From Cloeon dipterum (lineage: Eukaryota > Arthropoda > Insecta > Ephemeroptera > Baetidae), in the NCBI RefSeq assembly GCF_949628265.1, contig NC_088789.1, positions 20,081,883 to 20,145,882 of the forward strand: a stretch of DNA of 64,000 nt, written 5' to 3'. Positions 1 through 14,400 of this stretch are shown piece by piece; position 1 is the stretch's first letter; each line of letters begins with the position of its first letter. Both the position numbers and the translations under genes were made by a program. A model generated the notes under the pieces. The model had not been told where the DNA came from and searched no databases. It was given only the letters and a program-made list of their open reading frames with translations.

Positions 1-464
1 TAAGCCCTTACCATGGAAATGAGATACAATTAAACGAAAATTCATTTACTTTGCCTGCACCGAAATGCAAATTGAGTTTGCAGCGAAAAAGAGAGCGAGA
101 GAAAAGCGCCGCTTGATCACTTTTTCTGACGTCATTTGCTAATTTTAGCCCAAACGAACGAACCCCGAACACCTCACTCTCCACACAGTTCCAATTTGGG
201 TGTAAAGTTTTCTCTCATTCACTCAGTTTTCATTCAATTTTTACCTGAAATTTCCAGGTGAGTGGAAGGTTTTTTAAGGCAACACCTCCACGAAACTCAA
301 GAAAATGTGTGCAACGAATCCCAGATTTATTAATTACAGTGAATTGAAAGTTTTCCTGATTTTCCAACCAAAGAAAAGGGAAATTCCTGTTTTAAATCAA
401 TAGAATTTCCGAATAAAATCTTACAACTCTTGCCAAACCCTTCATTCGCATTTGCTTGTTGCAG
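1..464 (+). other. Intron upstream of the neuroligin-like tail exon
   Basis: No exon is recognised here. The stretch ends in a pyrimidine-rich tract and the acceptor cag at 462-464, which opens the next coding exon. It is therefore read as the end of an intron of the neuroligin-like gene. A CRE-like TGACGTCA lies near 127-134. Short ORFs on both strands do not show coding character. Confidence 0.5.
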
Positions 465-2484
465 GAAAAACCCCAAGTCGTCGTACCCGAGCTTCACCAC
501 AGCGCTGGCTGCTACAATTGGTGCTGGTTGCCTACTTTTATTGCTCAACATCCTCATTTTCGCCGCTATCTTGTACCACAGAGAGCGGAGAAAAGCTGCA
601 GACGAATCCAAGTGAGTACATATTTGGCTGCTTAGCTACTCGCATCATTTCGTGCGTCCCGGCCGGCGTGCAAGAGCTCATTTTCTTTGCTTTCGTGTAA
701 TCAAGGAAACGACTGTTTGCGCGCTTCTTTGGAATTCAATTTTCGCCGCCACACAGCAGCAATTACAGCTTAAGCGGTTCCTCGTTCCTAAATGTGTTTA
801 AGCTAATGAGTGGAGATGTGTTTTGTTTGCCTGATGAGTCGTGGGGAGTTTGCTCGAGTCTCGCTCTTTGTTTCCTGGTTTACATTTACACAGAGCGTGC
901 TCTCAGCGAAGAAAGTTGTCGTGTTTCTCTCGGAGCGAATAAAATTACACCAAAGTTGGTTAAAATCAATGAACTTGATTACATCTTCATCTATTTCATA
1001 ATTGATCAAATTTATTTTAATCGTTTCATGCACTTTATTTTTAAATAAATAAAATGTATGAACTAATCTTGAATTTTGATGTCTCAAAAATGGCTCCAAT
1101 AAATTATCAGGTTTCCCTGACCCTGAGCTATTTTTCTCATTTGCTTCTTCGTCAAACAAATATAAGTTATTCAGATCAGGTCTGTGAAATCGAGACTTTT
1201 CTCAACTTCTAATTTTACGATCTTAAAACCGAACGTTAAAACGTCTAGATACAGAAGAGAAAAGTGCTTCTGGCTAAATACAATATAAAAAATGCAAAAC
1301 AAACAAATGAGTACAGATTCGTACTTTGTCAAAGTCGTTTATATTCATTCAGGGAAAAATGACAAAAACCGCGTCTCTTGACTGTTTGCTGTGTTTCAAG
1401 TCCCTACCGATCTTAAGACAATGATTTAATGTCTTTGTTCTTGCACGAAGTAGCATTTTTATTTCGACGCTTTAAATGAACAAACTATTTAGGCCAAAAT
1501 TACTGTTAAGGTGATTTTTGAAATTTACCATGTATCTTAATTTAATTCAGGGCTGACAATGTTAGATGATGGACTATTTTTTCTGAGCTTCTAATCGTTC
1601 CGGGACTATCAAATAATAAAAAATCACGCCATTTGAACCATATCTAAATTCCTCTAATACTGTTTTAATCTGCCAAAACTATTTAAAATTGGCTAGAAAC
1701 CAAAGAAAAAAGAATAATTTTTACCTTTTTCACGCCGCTCGGACATTTTTTTCTCGTGGCCTATTTTTTAGCACACTTTTTGATTATGAGCGAAGAATCA
1801 GAAGAGATACATTTACAATTTTCAGTAAATTCAAGATAAAAACATTTATAGGAGCAGATAAGGAAGTGAAAAGAATATCTTGTTAACATAGTTTGTATTG
1901 CTCCAATAAAATTTAGACAAAGCAGAATGAGAAAAATTTTGGGTCCATGGAATATCGTTTTATAATCATAAACATTTATTTTCGTACGTTTAATATTGTC
2001 CCAAGCTGCCTGTCATAAGAAATAAAAATTGTAATTAAGTCGTAAGCCGATGGTGTCCAATAAATAAATAAATAAAGTAACAACCTTTCAAGCCTATATT
2101 AAAGCTGTACATAAATCTTCCAAATTCTAATGTTCATCTGTGCGTTGCAGGAAGGAGCAGGAACAAACGGGGTCGGATTCTGCGGCGGCCGAGGGCACGA
2201 GTCGCGCGGGCACCTCCGAGGAGTCGATCGAGATGACCTCGGTGTGCGCCAGCATGAGCACCGTTCTTCCAAGCGCGTCCGCCTCGCCAGTGCTGGCGGG
2301 CATCAAGAGGGGCGGGATGCACCACCACCACCACCATCACCACACGCACCACCACCACGCCCGGCCGGCGGCTCCGCTCAGCCCGTGCATCCCCGAGCCG
2401 CCCCTGCCGCCCTCGGCCATGCACCCCAAGTACGCCACCCTGCCGGCCAAGAAGAGGGTGCACATCCAGGAGATCTCTGTATAG
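465..2484 (+). CDS. Neuroligin-like cell-adhesion protein, last two coding exons (5' part outside window)
   Basis: Two in-phase exons are seen: 465-611 (after cag, ending at gtgagt) and 2151-2484 (after ttgcag, stop TAG at 2482-2484). The first encodes a short juxtamembrane stretch, then one hydrophobic segment rich in Leu, Ile and Ala of about 22 residues, then a stop-transfer basic run (HRERRK). The second encodes a Ser/Thr-rich, His-rich and Pro-rich cytoplasmic tail ending KRVHIQEISV. A single membrane pass followed by a low-complexity tail with a hydrophobic C-terminus (I-S-V, a possible class II PDZ ligand) fits insect neuroligins, postsynaptic partners of neurexins. The cholinesterase-like ectodomain would lie left of the window, so the family call rests only on the tail; another single-pass adhesion protein is possible. 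An AATAAA follows near 2759. Confidence 0.6.
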
Positions 2485-5400
2485 CATCCGGGGGTGCGTG
2501 TCGCCCTCTTTTTGTAAATACACACTTCTCACACATTTTATGTGAATGCGTCGGCCGGCGAAATGAGTGCTTGGCCTGGCCGCGCGTTCATCCCTGCTGT
2601 GTTTTTACTGTTTTTAATCTCTGCGAACGATGATTATTACGTAAGGACCACGGTGAGATGAGGCGAGTGAATGAACAAATTGTTTTTTCTTTAGCGCTTA
2701 ACATTGTTGAAATTGTGATAATTTTTTTCTATATTCCAGCTCTGTTCACAATTTCTGGAATAAATATATATATTTAGCATGGTGACACTTAAAAGAAGAA
2801 TGACTAGGACTACGCGTTGTTTTAATTTATGGAATTTATGAAAAAAATTTTAGTTGATTTCAAGAAATGTTTTGGAAAAGAAAAATTGTGTGTTCTAAAA
2901 TTTAACAGCTAACAGTTGCAATTAATTATTGGGCAAAAATTTAAAAATCAAAATAAAAATTTCTTATGGTTTATTTGGACATTTTTATAGTTAGTTTCAC
3001 GATTTTTTTTTGTTCTCCACTAGTTGAATTTTTACATTCAAGGAGATTTCAGACTAAAATTCAGAAGGAAACAAAAACAATTTTCCTTAAATTTGTATTT
3101 TATTGAAAAACCACTCTTGTAACCTTGATTAATGTTGTAGATTTTCATATAACTCGGACGAAAGAGTTGATTATTTGTCTCTTCAAAACAGGGAACAATT
3201 TTATCAAAATAATGTTCGACTAATTTGTGATGCAAAATTTAAAAGAATAAAAATTAGACATTTCGTAGAATCAGGCATGCAGGGAAATTATTTCGGGGAA
3301 AAGGCCAATATTGCGGAGTTTAACATGGGCTTAAATTGCTCGTTATTCATTTGAAAGCTGTTTCTTCAAAGCACCATATAAGTTATATTGAAAATACGAA
3401 ACGAGCTGCCCTAGGAATAACGCTTATCCAAGTCCAAAATTATTATTTCACAAGATGGGACAAAGCCAAACTTTCCTAAAAAAATTAAGAAAATCGGCCT
3501 CAATTTGTATATTATTTTTCTTCATATACATTTTCTAATACATTTCAACCAAAGGAGCTGAAAACACAGTTATAGTTAAATTATTTAGGGAGCTACAAAT
3601 ATTTAAATAAAAATCGGTGCCCGAGACACACACACGTCATCTAGCTGAAGGTAAAAATTTAATATTATTTGGTTTATTTTGTCCAGTAAAATTCCTCTTT
3701 TAAAAAATTCCGTTCTGTTTTCATAAAATAAATTAGAACAACGCTTTTTACTATTTTATATTGAAAAATTCAAAAGACGCGTTAAAGATTTTTAATGTAA
3801 ACAAAAAACATATCTGACCAGAAGCGTTGTAAATAAATGAAATTGTTGTGCAGAAAACCCTGGTCAAAAGTCGGTGTTCTTTTTGTGTGGAAGATTGCGG
3901 CGGAAATTCCGTTACGTCCTTTCAGAATTTTCTGAAAGAGGTAATAAGACATAAATAAATTTAATATGCGTGTTTGTAATTGCGTTTGCTATTGAAAGTA
4001 TATAAAAGTATTTAAACAAAAAAATCATCTATATATTATGGCATTAAAATATAAAAAGTGAATTTATGGAATTTATACTTAAAACTTAATTTGTGTGAAA
4101 TATATATTACATCTGGATGCAGGTTATGCGTTTGGAAATTCAATTTGAAAACAAAATTAACCGTAAAATTTTGCAAGATAAATTTAAGAAGGAGAATTTT
4201 CCGATTTTCAACGTTTCGCGATGGAGAAAAATTATTGAAATGTGTAGGTAAGCACACACTGCCAATTTAGTTGGTGGATGAGAACTGTAAGCATGTTTCA
4301 ATTGCGCTGTTTGTACATTAATAACTGTAAGGCGAAAACCATTGTGATGTTTTTTGTATGCCAAATGCAATCAAAACAATAAATGCGATATATAGTTTGG
4401 AATAAATAATGACACTTTTTTATTTTTAACTCCCCTGATTTACAAAAACAATCAAATTAATTTGGATGAAAAATTAAGAATCGCAATGAAATTTTCCAGC
4501 TTTCTTTTGATAAAAAAATTAATTTAAGAAGCATTTTTAAATAAAAAACATTTGATTTTAAGATTCAATTTAAGAAAATAAATCTGTAGAGAGTGATAAT
4601 GTTTGTACTGTCATTGATGAAACAATCATATAAAATTAAAAGCAGAAGAAAAATAACAAAGTTAATTAGTACCAAAATTTTCGTCTTTTTTAACGTCTGA
4701 AAAATTATAATATTATAAAAAATGCCACTTACAATGGGTGCTGATGCTGAGTCATTATTATTTTTTCCTTTTGGGTTAAATTAGAATAACAAAAAATGTG
4801 CAAATATTGGGAAAATTGCAAATTGTTTAGAATTTGTTCAAAACAACCCCTTCGTATCCTCTCTCTATCAGCTTATATGGAAAAGCTACAGTTTTCGACA
4901 CCCTTACTTTTACATGGGATTCTCATAAGAACTGGTGAGATGTGTAACGCGGCAGAAACTGTAACTTTACCATACTTCGTCAAAGAAAAAATATAATATA
5001 AGACCTAAAAGACTTGAAATAAAAATCCAAGAAATATGAGATCCTCTCAATCACTCGTGGATTATCGCACCTCACTGTCAGACACAGGAAGTTTTAATTT
5101 ACAGAGTTACATTATGCAATCTTAAATCGAATCCAAGAAATAGAGTCTATAGGAAGAAAGCGGAAGAGAAAAGAAGAAAGTAAAACGGGGAAAGGGATTA
5201 CTCAGATTACTGCCACCGGCACCGGCTTTGTAGTTTCCAAGCAATCCGCAGGCGTCGCCACCGAAAAGGGCCAGCTGGCGTAAACATGTGCGTGGTGGGA
5301 GGTGGGGGATGCCTCGGGCGGCGGGGGGAGGGGAAACCAGCATTAACAGCAGCAGGCAGGCAGGCATATCGGCGGATGTCGAATTCGGACGTCGTCGCGC

Positions 5401-5498
5401 TTCTCCTCTGAGTTGTTTGACGCGGCGAACGAACCTCTGTTTTCCGGCCGAATTTCAAGCGGAAGTCGCATACGTCGGGCCGAATCGGCGGTGGGGGC
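2485..5498. other. 3' UTR of the neuroligin-like gene and intergenic DNA
   Basis: This AT-rich stretch has no convincing exon. It contains an AATAAATATATATA poly(A)-type signal near 2759, then unremarkable AT-rich sequence to about 5200. From about 5200 to 5500 the base composition turns GC-rich, as expected for the promoter and 5' UTR of Hip1. The ORFs in the GC-rich part overlap on both strands, have no splice or homology support, and are taken as chance. Confidence 0.5.
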
Positions 5499-8400
5499 AT
5501 GTCTTCGATACAGCTGCCGAAAGTGCTGCAAAACCGCAAGACCAGCCTCGAACAGGAGCGCGAGAACTCGCAGAAATTCCAGGTTTGTTTTGTCTCGTCC
5601 GCCCACATCGCTCCACTTTGAACCATAATTCGACTTTGAGCTCGGTTAACCGGCCCAAAGTCATGAAACAACAGCAATTAGCGCCGAGACATTCAGTAAC
5701 TCATGCACGACTTGAACCATTAATCACAATCAATTAATAATATCATTCAATTGAAAGCCAAATCATGACAACAACCAACTTGTCAGTCCTTAGATGGTCA
5801 AGATGATGATTCACTCTGTTTGTGAATTAACAGGGGAATCCCGCGATCGATTGAACTGCTTTTTTATAAATGTAGAGCTTGAAATTAACCTAGTCGTTTG
5901 TCTCTTTGCATTCAGGACCTTCTTGTGACTCACTCTCACTGAATAATGGTGGATAGACCTCGACAGGTATTTTTCGTATTTTTACGTGCTGTTCAAATCA
6001 AATTTTACGATCGACCCTTTTCTGCTCCGCTTGCGTTTTGTGGTTATTTCGCTTTAGTTTAGAACTCCACTAAATGTTTTATAGCTTCGCATTTTTTGTT
6101 TTGTTTTATAGCTGCTCTTAAAGTTATTTTAATGTAGTGTAGCGAAAATATTGCTGTCGACGGGGAACAAGGAAGTTAAAACAACTGCTGTAATCGCACA
6201 AACTTAAATTTTATTATTCCTCATAGGTGATATGCATGGGACAGTCTGATGGGAAAATATTTCAAGATAAAAAATATAAACATTAACATTCCTGTTTAAG
6301 TTTTTAGCAAGAATTTTAAGAAATTAAAAAAATGTTTAGGAAGATTCTGTTTGTCAACAAAGGTCCCCTCCTCCGATTTGTTTTTATTGGTCTAAGACCG
6401 TTCATATGGATAAAAATGCTTTTAAAAATATTTGATAATCTTAAATAACTAACATATTATCTGTTGAAAATCTGTCTCCAACTGTATGAAGTCGAACATA
6501 AATAATTTAAATTAAATATTGAATCAATTTGTTTTATTAGTTAAAAGTAAACAAATTAACTGCTTCAACGTTGTTCACTTTTTCCATTTAGACTAGTGGA
6601 AATTCAATAACAGTTCACTGAAAAAGGAAAATATGCCTGGTGTCTTTATCATAATGTTTTTCCTTTCAAAATGGTGGCTTAATTAATCTGGTATACTAAA
6701 ACTTATAAAATAATAATAATAATAATTTATTGTTACCTCTAAATGATAATTAGTTTTTCCCTTTTACTGATAGCAGGTTGCACGCTAAATTAGTTGCCGT
6801 AATTCGACACAAAATAGAAATCAATTTTGCGGCTGAGTGAATTCAATAATTAGCGCGTGGCATCAGAATGCGGCACATCCATTAGGCGATTGCGGTTGTG
6901 CGGCAATTGAAAGGAAAGGAGTCGGTTTGGGCGGCCTGTTGCCCTACGCCTGCTGCACAATAACAATCCCAGCAATCTATATCTTTTTGCTGTTTGGGCG
7001 GGTTGTGCGCGTCTGCTCGCTCGCTCGCTGCCGTTTTGGCAGTGATTCACGATCGATAAACATTAGTGTCACTGGCAGTGAGGACAAAAAATACTGCGCT
7101 TCACTTATCTGTGCCGATAAAATCTCCACCGTGAGAAAAAGAAAACACGAGAGACGCATTAAATGGGAGCAAAATCGATGCTTGGGTGTCCATTACTCTA
7201 AATAATTAAAAAGAATATAAATATTTTCCAATGGAAGTTATGGTTGTATTTTCTTTTTCGCTTGATTTATTATCGCTGCTGGTAGTGCTGGTTTTAATCA
7301 GTTAATTATTATTAATATTATGAACAAGAATGGCAAGAAATGATTTTCTGCAAGCAAATACAATCTTAATGCTTAAAATTAAAAAAAGGTTTTATAAAAC
7401 TGGCCGCCCTCTTTGTCCAGTGCTTGTTTGCTAACACAAAGGCCTGTTCCAAAAATTCGATCGACACTTTGACTATCAGAATTAAAAATAATATATTTTG
7501 ACATTCAAATATCCTTTAAAATTCACTGGGTTTTGTATTTAATTTCCACTGCTGCTGTTTTAACTAGTCAATATTTCTTGCGTAAGGATTGCTAGACATG
7601 ACTTTTTCAAAAACATATTTCTGAAATTTCGAACCGTAATAATTCCCTACGCTATCAACAATGTTATTGTAACCCATTTTGCTTTGAATCTATAAAACTG
7701 CATTAAATTAAAGTTAAAAGTTTTGTTTTTACCAGTAGACTGCATTTAAAAAAAATATATTTCTTATGTTTTTGGCAACCATTGGCTTCAAGAACATCTA
7801 TAAAAATCTCTAATTTCAATCAACAAAATATTAAAGAAGCCTCGATTTCCTTGTGACGTCTATTGCTCCTTATCTTTTGAACTTACGTAAGTGCCGAGAG
7901 TGACTAACCAAATTTCAAAACCGTGAATCGAAATCTCGAGCCTCTCGTTGTCCGCGTCCGACTTCGGGCCACAGTGTCCGACGACTGCGTGCTGCCTGTG
8001 CTTGGCTCCTCCTTGTGAGCAATTACCGATAATCGCATTATCGGCGGGTCACGTGGCCTTATCATTCACACTCACCTGGGACAGCACGAGCAATCTGCCA
8101 CTAAGGCTTCACTCGTTGGCCGTCCCGCCGGTCGTTTCTCGCCATTTGAGTGCCGTAGCTGCGATTTGCATGCCGTCATGACCACTGTCTCCGGCGTGGA
8201 ACTCTATCAGCAGCAGGTAAAGTGTGAAAAAAAATACGCAACAACAAGCGGGCGAGCAGAAACGGTAGCGTCGAAATAATTGCTTCTCGCACCAGGCTGT
8301 TGAACTTTGAATGAGCTCTTCTAATTACTTGCCGCTTTCAAAATCTTTTTTGTGTCGGAGGAGGGTGAATTTTTAAGTTGAATGGGATTTAAAGTGGACT

Positions 8401-11400
8401 CTAGAGTAAATTCTGTAATTTTCTTATGTTATTTGAACTTGAAATATTTAATTAAATTAGAAAGAAAGGGAAGAAATTCACGACCAGGTAATTTGGTGAA
8501 TTGAAATTTACGTAATGACTTAGTCCTGCGTGGATTTACTCAATTTATTTCCTCCTACGATTCCCAAATTGTCCTGAGTAAATCCATGCAGAGTTAGGCC
8601 GTAGGCCATTGCACAAATTTCAAATCATTTGTTTAGCAATAAATTGTTAACACGATTTACAATTATTAGTCAGTCCCAAAAGCTTGAAATAAAGATATTT
8701 ATTTAATTTTTTCCGTAGTTGAAATCTTCTCGTATTGACTTTTATTTATAATCAATTTCTATCAATCTCATATTCCATATCAAACTAATTAAAACTACTG
8801 ATTTGCGATGCAACAGCTGTTGACCGTGATTACCTTACGTCAGTTACTACATTTTCGTTATCATGCCTGTTACGCACATATGTGTAGACTGGTAACGTTT
8901 GTATGTATGTATGTATTGAGCTATTTCGTTGTTTACTTTCCCTTTATCTTTTTACTTTGGATTATCCGTGAGTAGACGATATTAAAAACAGGCCTCCACT
9001 TTTGTTTTGTTTCGATCCTTTTCGTTTTTTAAGTAATTTTCTCGAGCAGCGTGCGCCTCCTGCTGTAATTATGACGCTCGCTTAGTTAAATTTCCGAATG
9101 GGTGGCTGCCGCTGCCGGCAGAGCAAATAATGCGGGAAGACTTCCGGCCCGGCTCTGGCAACGACCGCCTCTCTTTTTGCCCTGACATTAATTAGCGAAT
9201 CGCATTTTTCAGGCGTTGAGCATCAGCAAAGCTGTCAACCAAATTGAACAACCCATCAAGGAGAAGCATGTGCGCAGTATCCTTTCAAATCAACAATTTT
9301 TATGTTATCTAACTCGTACTTTCTCGTCGGTCTCTTGCATAAGCGCAAAGTGTCATAATTTATTTCGCTTCAATCAAGTGTCAGCCTCTTGGCAGGCTTC
9401 CCTGATCAATTTCCTTGACCTTGGCCAGGCACCATCATCGGAACATTCCACGAGAAGGGGGCCAACTTGTTTTGGAGCGTTGGCCTCCGGATGCCGGTTG
9501 AGGACAATCCCATTGTAGCCTGGAAGTTTTGTCATCTGCTGCACAAAGTGTTGCGCGAGGGGCACCAAAATGTGCTCCTCCAGTCGCAAAAGTACAAAAG
9601 CAAACTCAACGACTTCGGCAAACTATGGGTACTAACCGTCAGCTTGGTATAAGGCTTTGCCTAACTCTTGATCGTCGTTTCAGGGTCACTTGAGGGAAGG
9701 TTACGGCACTCTGATTAGCCGGTACTGCACCCTACTCATCACCAAATTGAAGTTTCACCAGCAAAACCCAAAATTCCCCGGTAACCTGCAGGTCACTCCA
9801 GACGAGCTTATGAACTTTGGCGAAAATGATATCAATAATTAGTATGTTGTTACTATTAATTTTTCCAAGCACATAGACACTATTATATTTGTATTTATGT
9901 TTTAGTTTCCAAATGGCTGTTGAAATGTTTGAGTATCTGGACGACATCCTTGCCTTGCAAAATGCCAGTAAGTGTATTTATTATTCAGCTTATTCAAGGT
10001 TTGGCTAAACACTTATATTTTTGATAACCGCTCTTTTAGCACCAGTGGTTGGAATAAGTTCAATCGCAAATCGTTCTTTTAGCAGTTTAAAAATATTTTA
10101 AACGTTTCCGTTTTGAGCATGCATGTTAGACGTTAAAAACACTTTTAAAATGAAATTGCCAATTTTTCCCACCTTGCTTCAAGTCAGAATTTTCCGATTT
10201 ATGCATAATCTTGCGTAAGTTTTCTTGTCAAATCTTTGGAACATAAAATAATTTTTGAAATTAAATAACCAGTTTCTTTGCTGTTTTAAAATGAATTTTA
10301 ATATCCAAACTTTCATCTTTAACATTTTTGTTTTTCTTTTGGTAAAGATAGGTCAAAATTTTAAACAGTCCACTATTTAGCTTAAACTGGAATTTTCTTG
10401 CCGCAGACAATATCAAACGGTCAAAACTGCAAACCCTACTTGAATTTCTCCATTTAGGCAATTTTAAAATTAAAAAAATTTTGTGGTACAGTTTTCGGTT
10501 CTCTGGACATGTCCCGTTCGAACTCGATGACCAGCTCTGGTCAGTGCCGCCTGGCTCCGCTCGTGCCCTGCATTCAGGACAGTTCTCCGCTGTACGACTA
10601 CTGCGTCAAGATGCTTTTCAAGTTGCACGCCAGCTTGCCAGCAGACGTCGTCAGCGGCCACCGAGAGCGCTTTTTGAAAATCTTCGGCGAGCTCAAGCAA
10701 TTCTACATTAACGCATCCAACCTCCAATACTTCAAGAACCTCATCCAGATTCCATTGTTGCCTGATGTAAATCCATTTTTAAACATTATATTTACATTTT
10801 TTTAACTTGTTTGCTCAGGAATTGCAGTGGCCTATTTGCTCACTGGGTCCCAATAACACCGCTAAGTTGGAAACAGGGGGCCCGAGTGACCACAAAGGAG
10901 ATTTAGCCGTCTTTTCACCTCCACTCACTGAGGTCTTTTTTTAAACGCCAGAAATTTGTCCCTTTAGCAGCTGGAAATGTGCGAAAACCACGCCCGTTGA
11001 GCTACTTGAGCATTTCGAGTTATTTAACCAGCCACCTTTTGCCATATCTGACATTGGGCAGCCAGCAATAATATTTTAGAAGCACTCACTGAGTTGATTC
11101 AATTCTAAAAAGTCAATAAACCGTGAGAGATGTTTGGAACATGGGGCCGAATAATCAACAGTCAAAGGATTATCATTAAAATATAAAATGGATTAAATGA
11201 ATTCGTTGCGATTTGGTTTGTGCAGTACTTCCTTAACACATTATTTGTTGAAATTTTGCAGAGCCCGCCAAATTTCCTATTGCAATCGGATTTGCGGACC
11301 TACGTGACTCCCGTGGTGGTGATGCCAGAGGAGAATCTGCAACCAGACCACCAGGACTCAATTGAGACGGCGAGCTTTTTTGAAGCGGCCGACCTTGTCG

Positions 11401-14400
11401 ACTTGACACCAGTTCAGCCTCCGCCGCCAGTGCCTCCACAGAATGGAAGAAGGAGCTCGCCATCGCCGCCGGCTATTCCGCCTCTGCCCGACATTGTTGC
11501 ACAAAGGTACTGATTATTCTTTACCCTAATTTTCTGAATGGAAGGCTAATTTTGTGAGCAGGGATCAACTCATCCAGCAGTTGCAAGCTGAAATCTTAAG
11601 GCTTAAGGGAGAAATTCAAAAGCTGCTTGCTCAGCACGAGGAGATTTATTCTCAGCTGCAGGATCAAATCGTAGATCTGGAGACTAAGTTGGCACAGAAA
11701 GTAAGTCGTTGTCTTTTTTATATTTATTTTGCAATTTCATTATCACTTAAAGATTGCGTTTATCTGAAAACTAAAATGCTATTTTGGGAATGGTAAACAA
11801 CAATTATTAAAAATTTACATCTCGATAAATCGGCTATTTATTTATTTATTTTTTGCTGTCAATGTTTTTCAATAATTGTGGCCAAGTGGGATCCCTGTTT
11901 TTAAAATTATTAAACAAAACTAATTTTAAATGTTTAGAGTTAAAAAAGCACGAGAGTGATTGTGCAATTTACACCCTTTCGGAAAACCAAAAACCCTCTT
12001 CTGGTTTGTACAATTTTAAAAAATTAACTCATTTTGATCCTCAGGAAAGTGAACTTACTCAAGAGAGGCAAACAAAAGAGGAGCTCCTGGTCAAGGCTGA
12101 AGCTGCTTCAGCCGCAGAAGAAGTGCAGAGTACGTTTTTATTTCCATTGCAATTTGTGTATTTTATTTGGTTTAATTTAGGAAAAGCCAAGGAAAAGGAG
12201 GAAAAGTTTCAGAAGTTAAAAGATGTTTACGGAAATCTGCGCAAGGAGCATATAACTCTGTTGAGACAGAAAGCTGACGTGGAAAAACAGCTAAACGTGT
12301 CACGCCAGAAAGCGGACGCACTTCTGAAAACCCAAACCACCGCTGAGGAAAAGCTTCAAGCTCTGCTGAGCGAGAGGAGCACCCTTGAAGAAGGGCTGCA
12401 GCAAACCGCCACTGAGAAAGACTCCGCCATCGCTGAGTTGGAGAAAGCAAAAGAGCAGGCAGTGGCACAAACAACGGTAATCAGACTCTAGGAAAATCAG
12501 GTTTGTTTTTTAATTAACAAAACTTAACAGGCTGTGCAGAGCAGACTGGATAGGATCTTGAACGAGAAGAGCAATTTGGAGTCTGAGCTGCATGACTTGC
12601 TGGCGCAAAAGCTGGAGGCAGAGGAGAAACTGGAAGAATCTGATCACATTTCCAAACAAGTGCAGAGCAACCTGAAAGCCGAGTCTGAGCTGAAGATGTT
12701 GGCTCTTTTAGGTAAGTTAAAATCCTTAACTCAATATGACAGTGTGGAGGTGAAAAATTGTCAAGGAATGTCATTTTTTACAGCTATTAACGCTAAAAAC
12801 CACCTCAAATATAATTATCCACAATTAAGAGCTTTTTATTGAGATGTCACTTTATTGCTGTCGTTTATGCCACTTTTTATTACAGGTTCTAAGCATTAAT
12901 TTTAAATTTCGGTTAAATATTTAATGAGATCAATTTTAATCAACTTTTTTAACAACTTGGGAATCCAATCTTTCAATTTGCACATTTTTTCTGCTAAAAA
13001 ATATTCGTTTTAAAAAGATACCCGTGCTTTTTTGCAATTCATTTTTAATTTTTTTCCAGAGAGTGTGGTAAAGCAGGCAGAGAAGATGCTGCAAAACGCC
13101 GTGAGCGAAATGGACAATCCCGCTCTGGCAGCCGTCACCTGCTCATCAGACTACCTAAAATGCCTCTGCGGACCAGCTGACAAGACTCTGGAGCAACTGG
13201 GACCGACGCTGGATAAGTATAGGGCAGACCAGGAGGGAATCGACGAGCTCGCCAACACAGTCACGCAAGCGGCGCACAATCTGAGCTGGTTGCTGCTGCA
13301 CGGAAAGGCCGTCTCGCAGACATCCACCGATATCGAAATCGGAGACAGTGAGTCTTGAATTTCTATACTCTTGCATGACATGAACAGTTGTGCTAAACTG
13401 GTATTTAATAGGCATCATTTGACTTCTTCAAAATATCACAGGAGCTTTAGAGAGAGCGTTGAATTTATAGAATTTTTGAGCAAAATCATTGGTCAATTTT
13501 ATGGAATTCTACAGTTAAACTGATTTACAGAGCTTTAAGGACGCTCAAAAATTTCAAAACTGATATAAAAGCAGCTTAATTTAGAATTGAATTCAGTGAA
13601 AGACCAAAAAATAAAATGGTTTCTTCCTGGCTCTGTAATTTTTCTTTCCTATATCGATTAAATAAAAAAGAGTACAAAAGCACACCCCGCCTCTGTCACA
13701 AATTTAGCTTAATTTCATTTTTTATTTTCTCGAACCATTTTCAATCCCGCTCCTGATTATCATTTTTTTAAAATGAATTTTGGATTATGAATTTTTAATG
13801 AACTTTCTTGTTACCATAGGATACTTTATCATTTTAGATATGCTGGAGCAATGCAAGTTTATCGGCAACGGCGCTTTGCAACTGATGGGTTTGTTGAAGA
13901 GTAAGGACACGTGGGGAGGTGTGAGTGAAGCCCTCTCCGCGGTCCGTTCCCAAGTGCAGTCTCTGGGAACTTTAGCAGAGCGCTTGGAAGGCAGGGGCAC
14001 GCCTCTGGACACAGCTGGTGATCTCTTGGAAAGCGAGCTTGAGTCCATGGAGAAGGCAATCGACGAGGCTGCCTCCAAGATTGAGGTGATTTCATTTGAA
14101 TTCGTTTTGTATGATGTTTGAATGAAAAATATCATCTCTAAATGAAATAAGAAATTGGTCCAAAATATGGACAGTACTGAATGAATTCTGTATAGTTTTT
14201 TAATCTTTTAATATCTTAAAAATAGTTTCAATGTGATTTTATCGTATTAATTTAATTAATTGTCTTTAGGAAATGCTATCTAAATCAAAAGCTGCCGATT
14301 CCGGCATAAAACTGGAGGTGAACAGCAAAATCTTGGACGCCTGCACTGCCCTGATGGCCGCAATCCGAGAATTGGTCATCAAGTCGAGAACCCTGCAAGA

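Noticed and set aside
5207-5737. ORFs of 149 and 156 codons on opposite strands before Hip1
   Set aside because: GC-rich promoter and 5' UTR sequence; only the frame from ATG 5499 leads to a donor in phase with the ANTH exon.
8890-8915. Short GTAT tandem run
   Set aside because: Only about four units; ordinary microsatellite noise.
10817-10926. Possible extra Hip1 exon after cag at 10816-10818
   Set aside because: Joining 10766 directly to 11262 preserves the Hip1 protein (IQIPLLPD followed by SPPNFL); no homologue has extra residues here.
11853-12491. 212-codon ORF in Hip1
   Set aside because: It runs through an intron into two real Hip1 exons; acceptors at 12044 and 12180 define the true coding parts.
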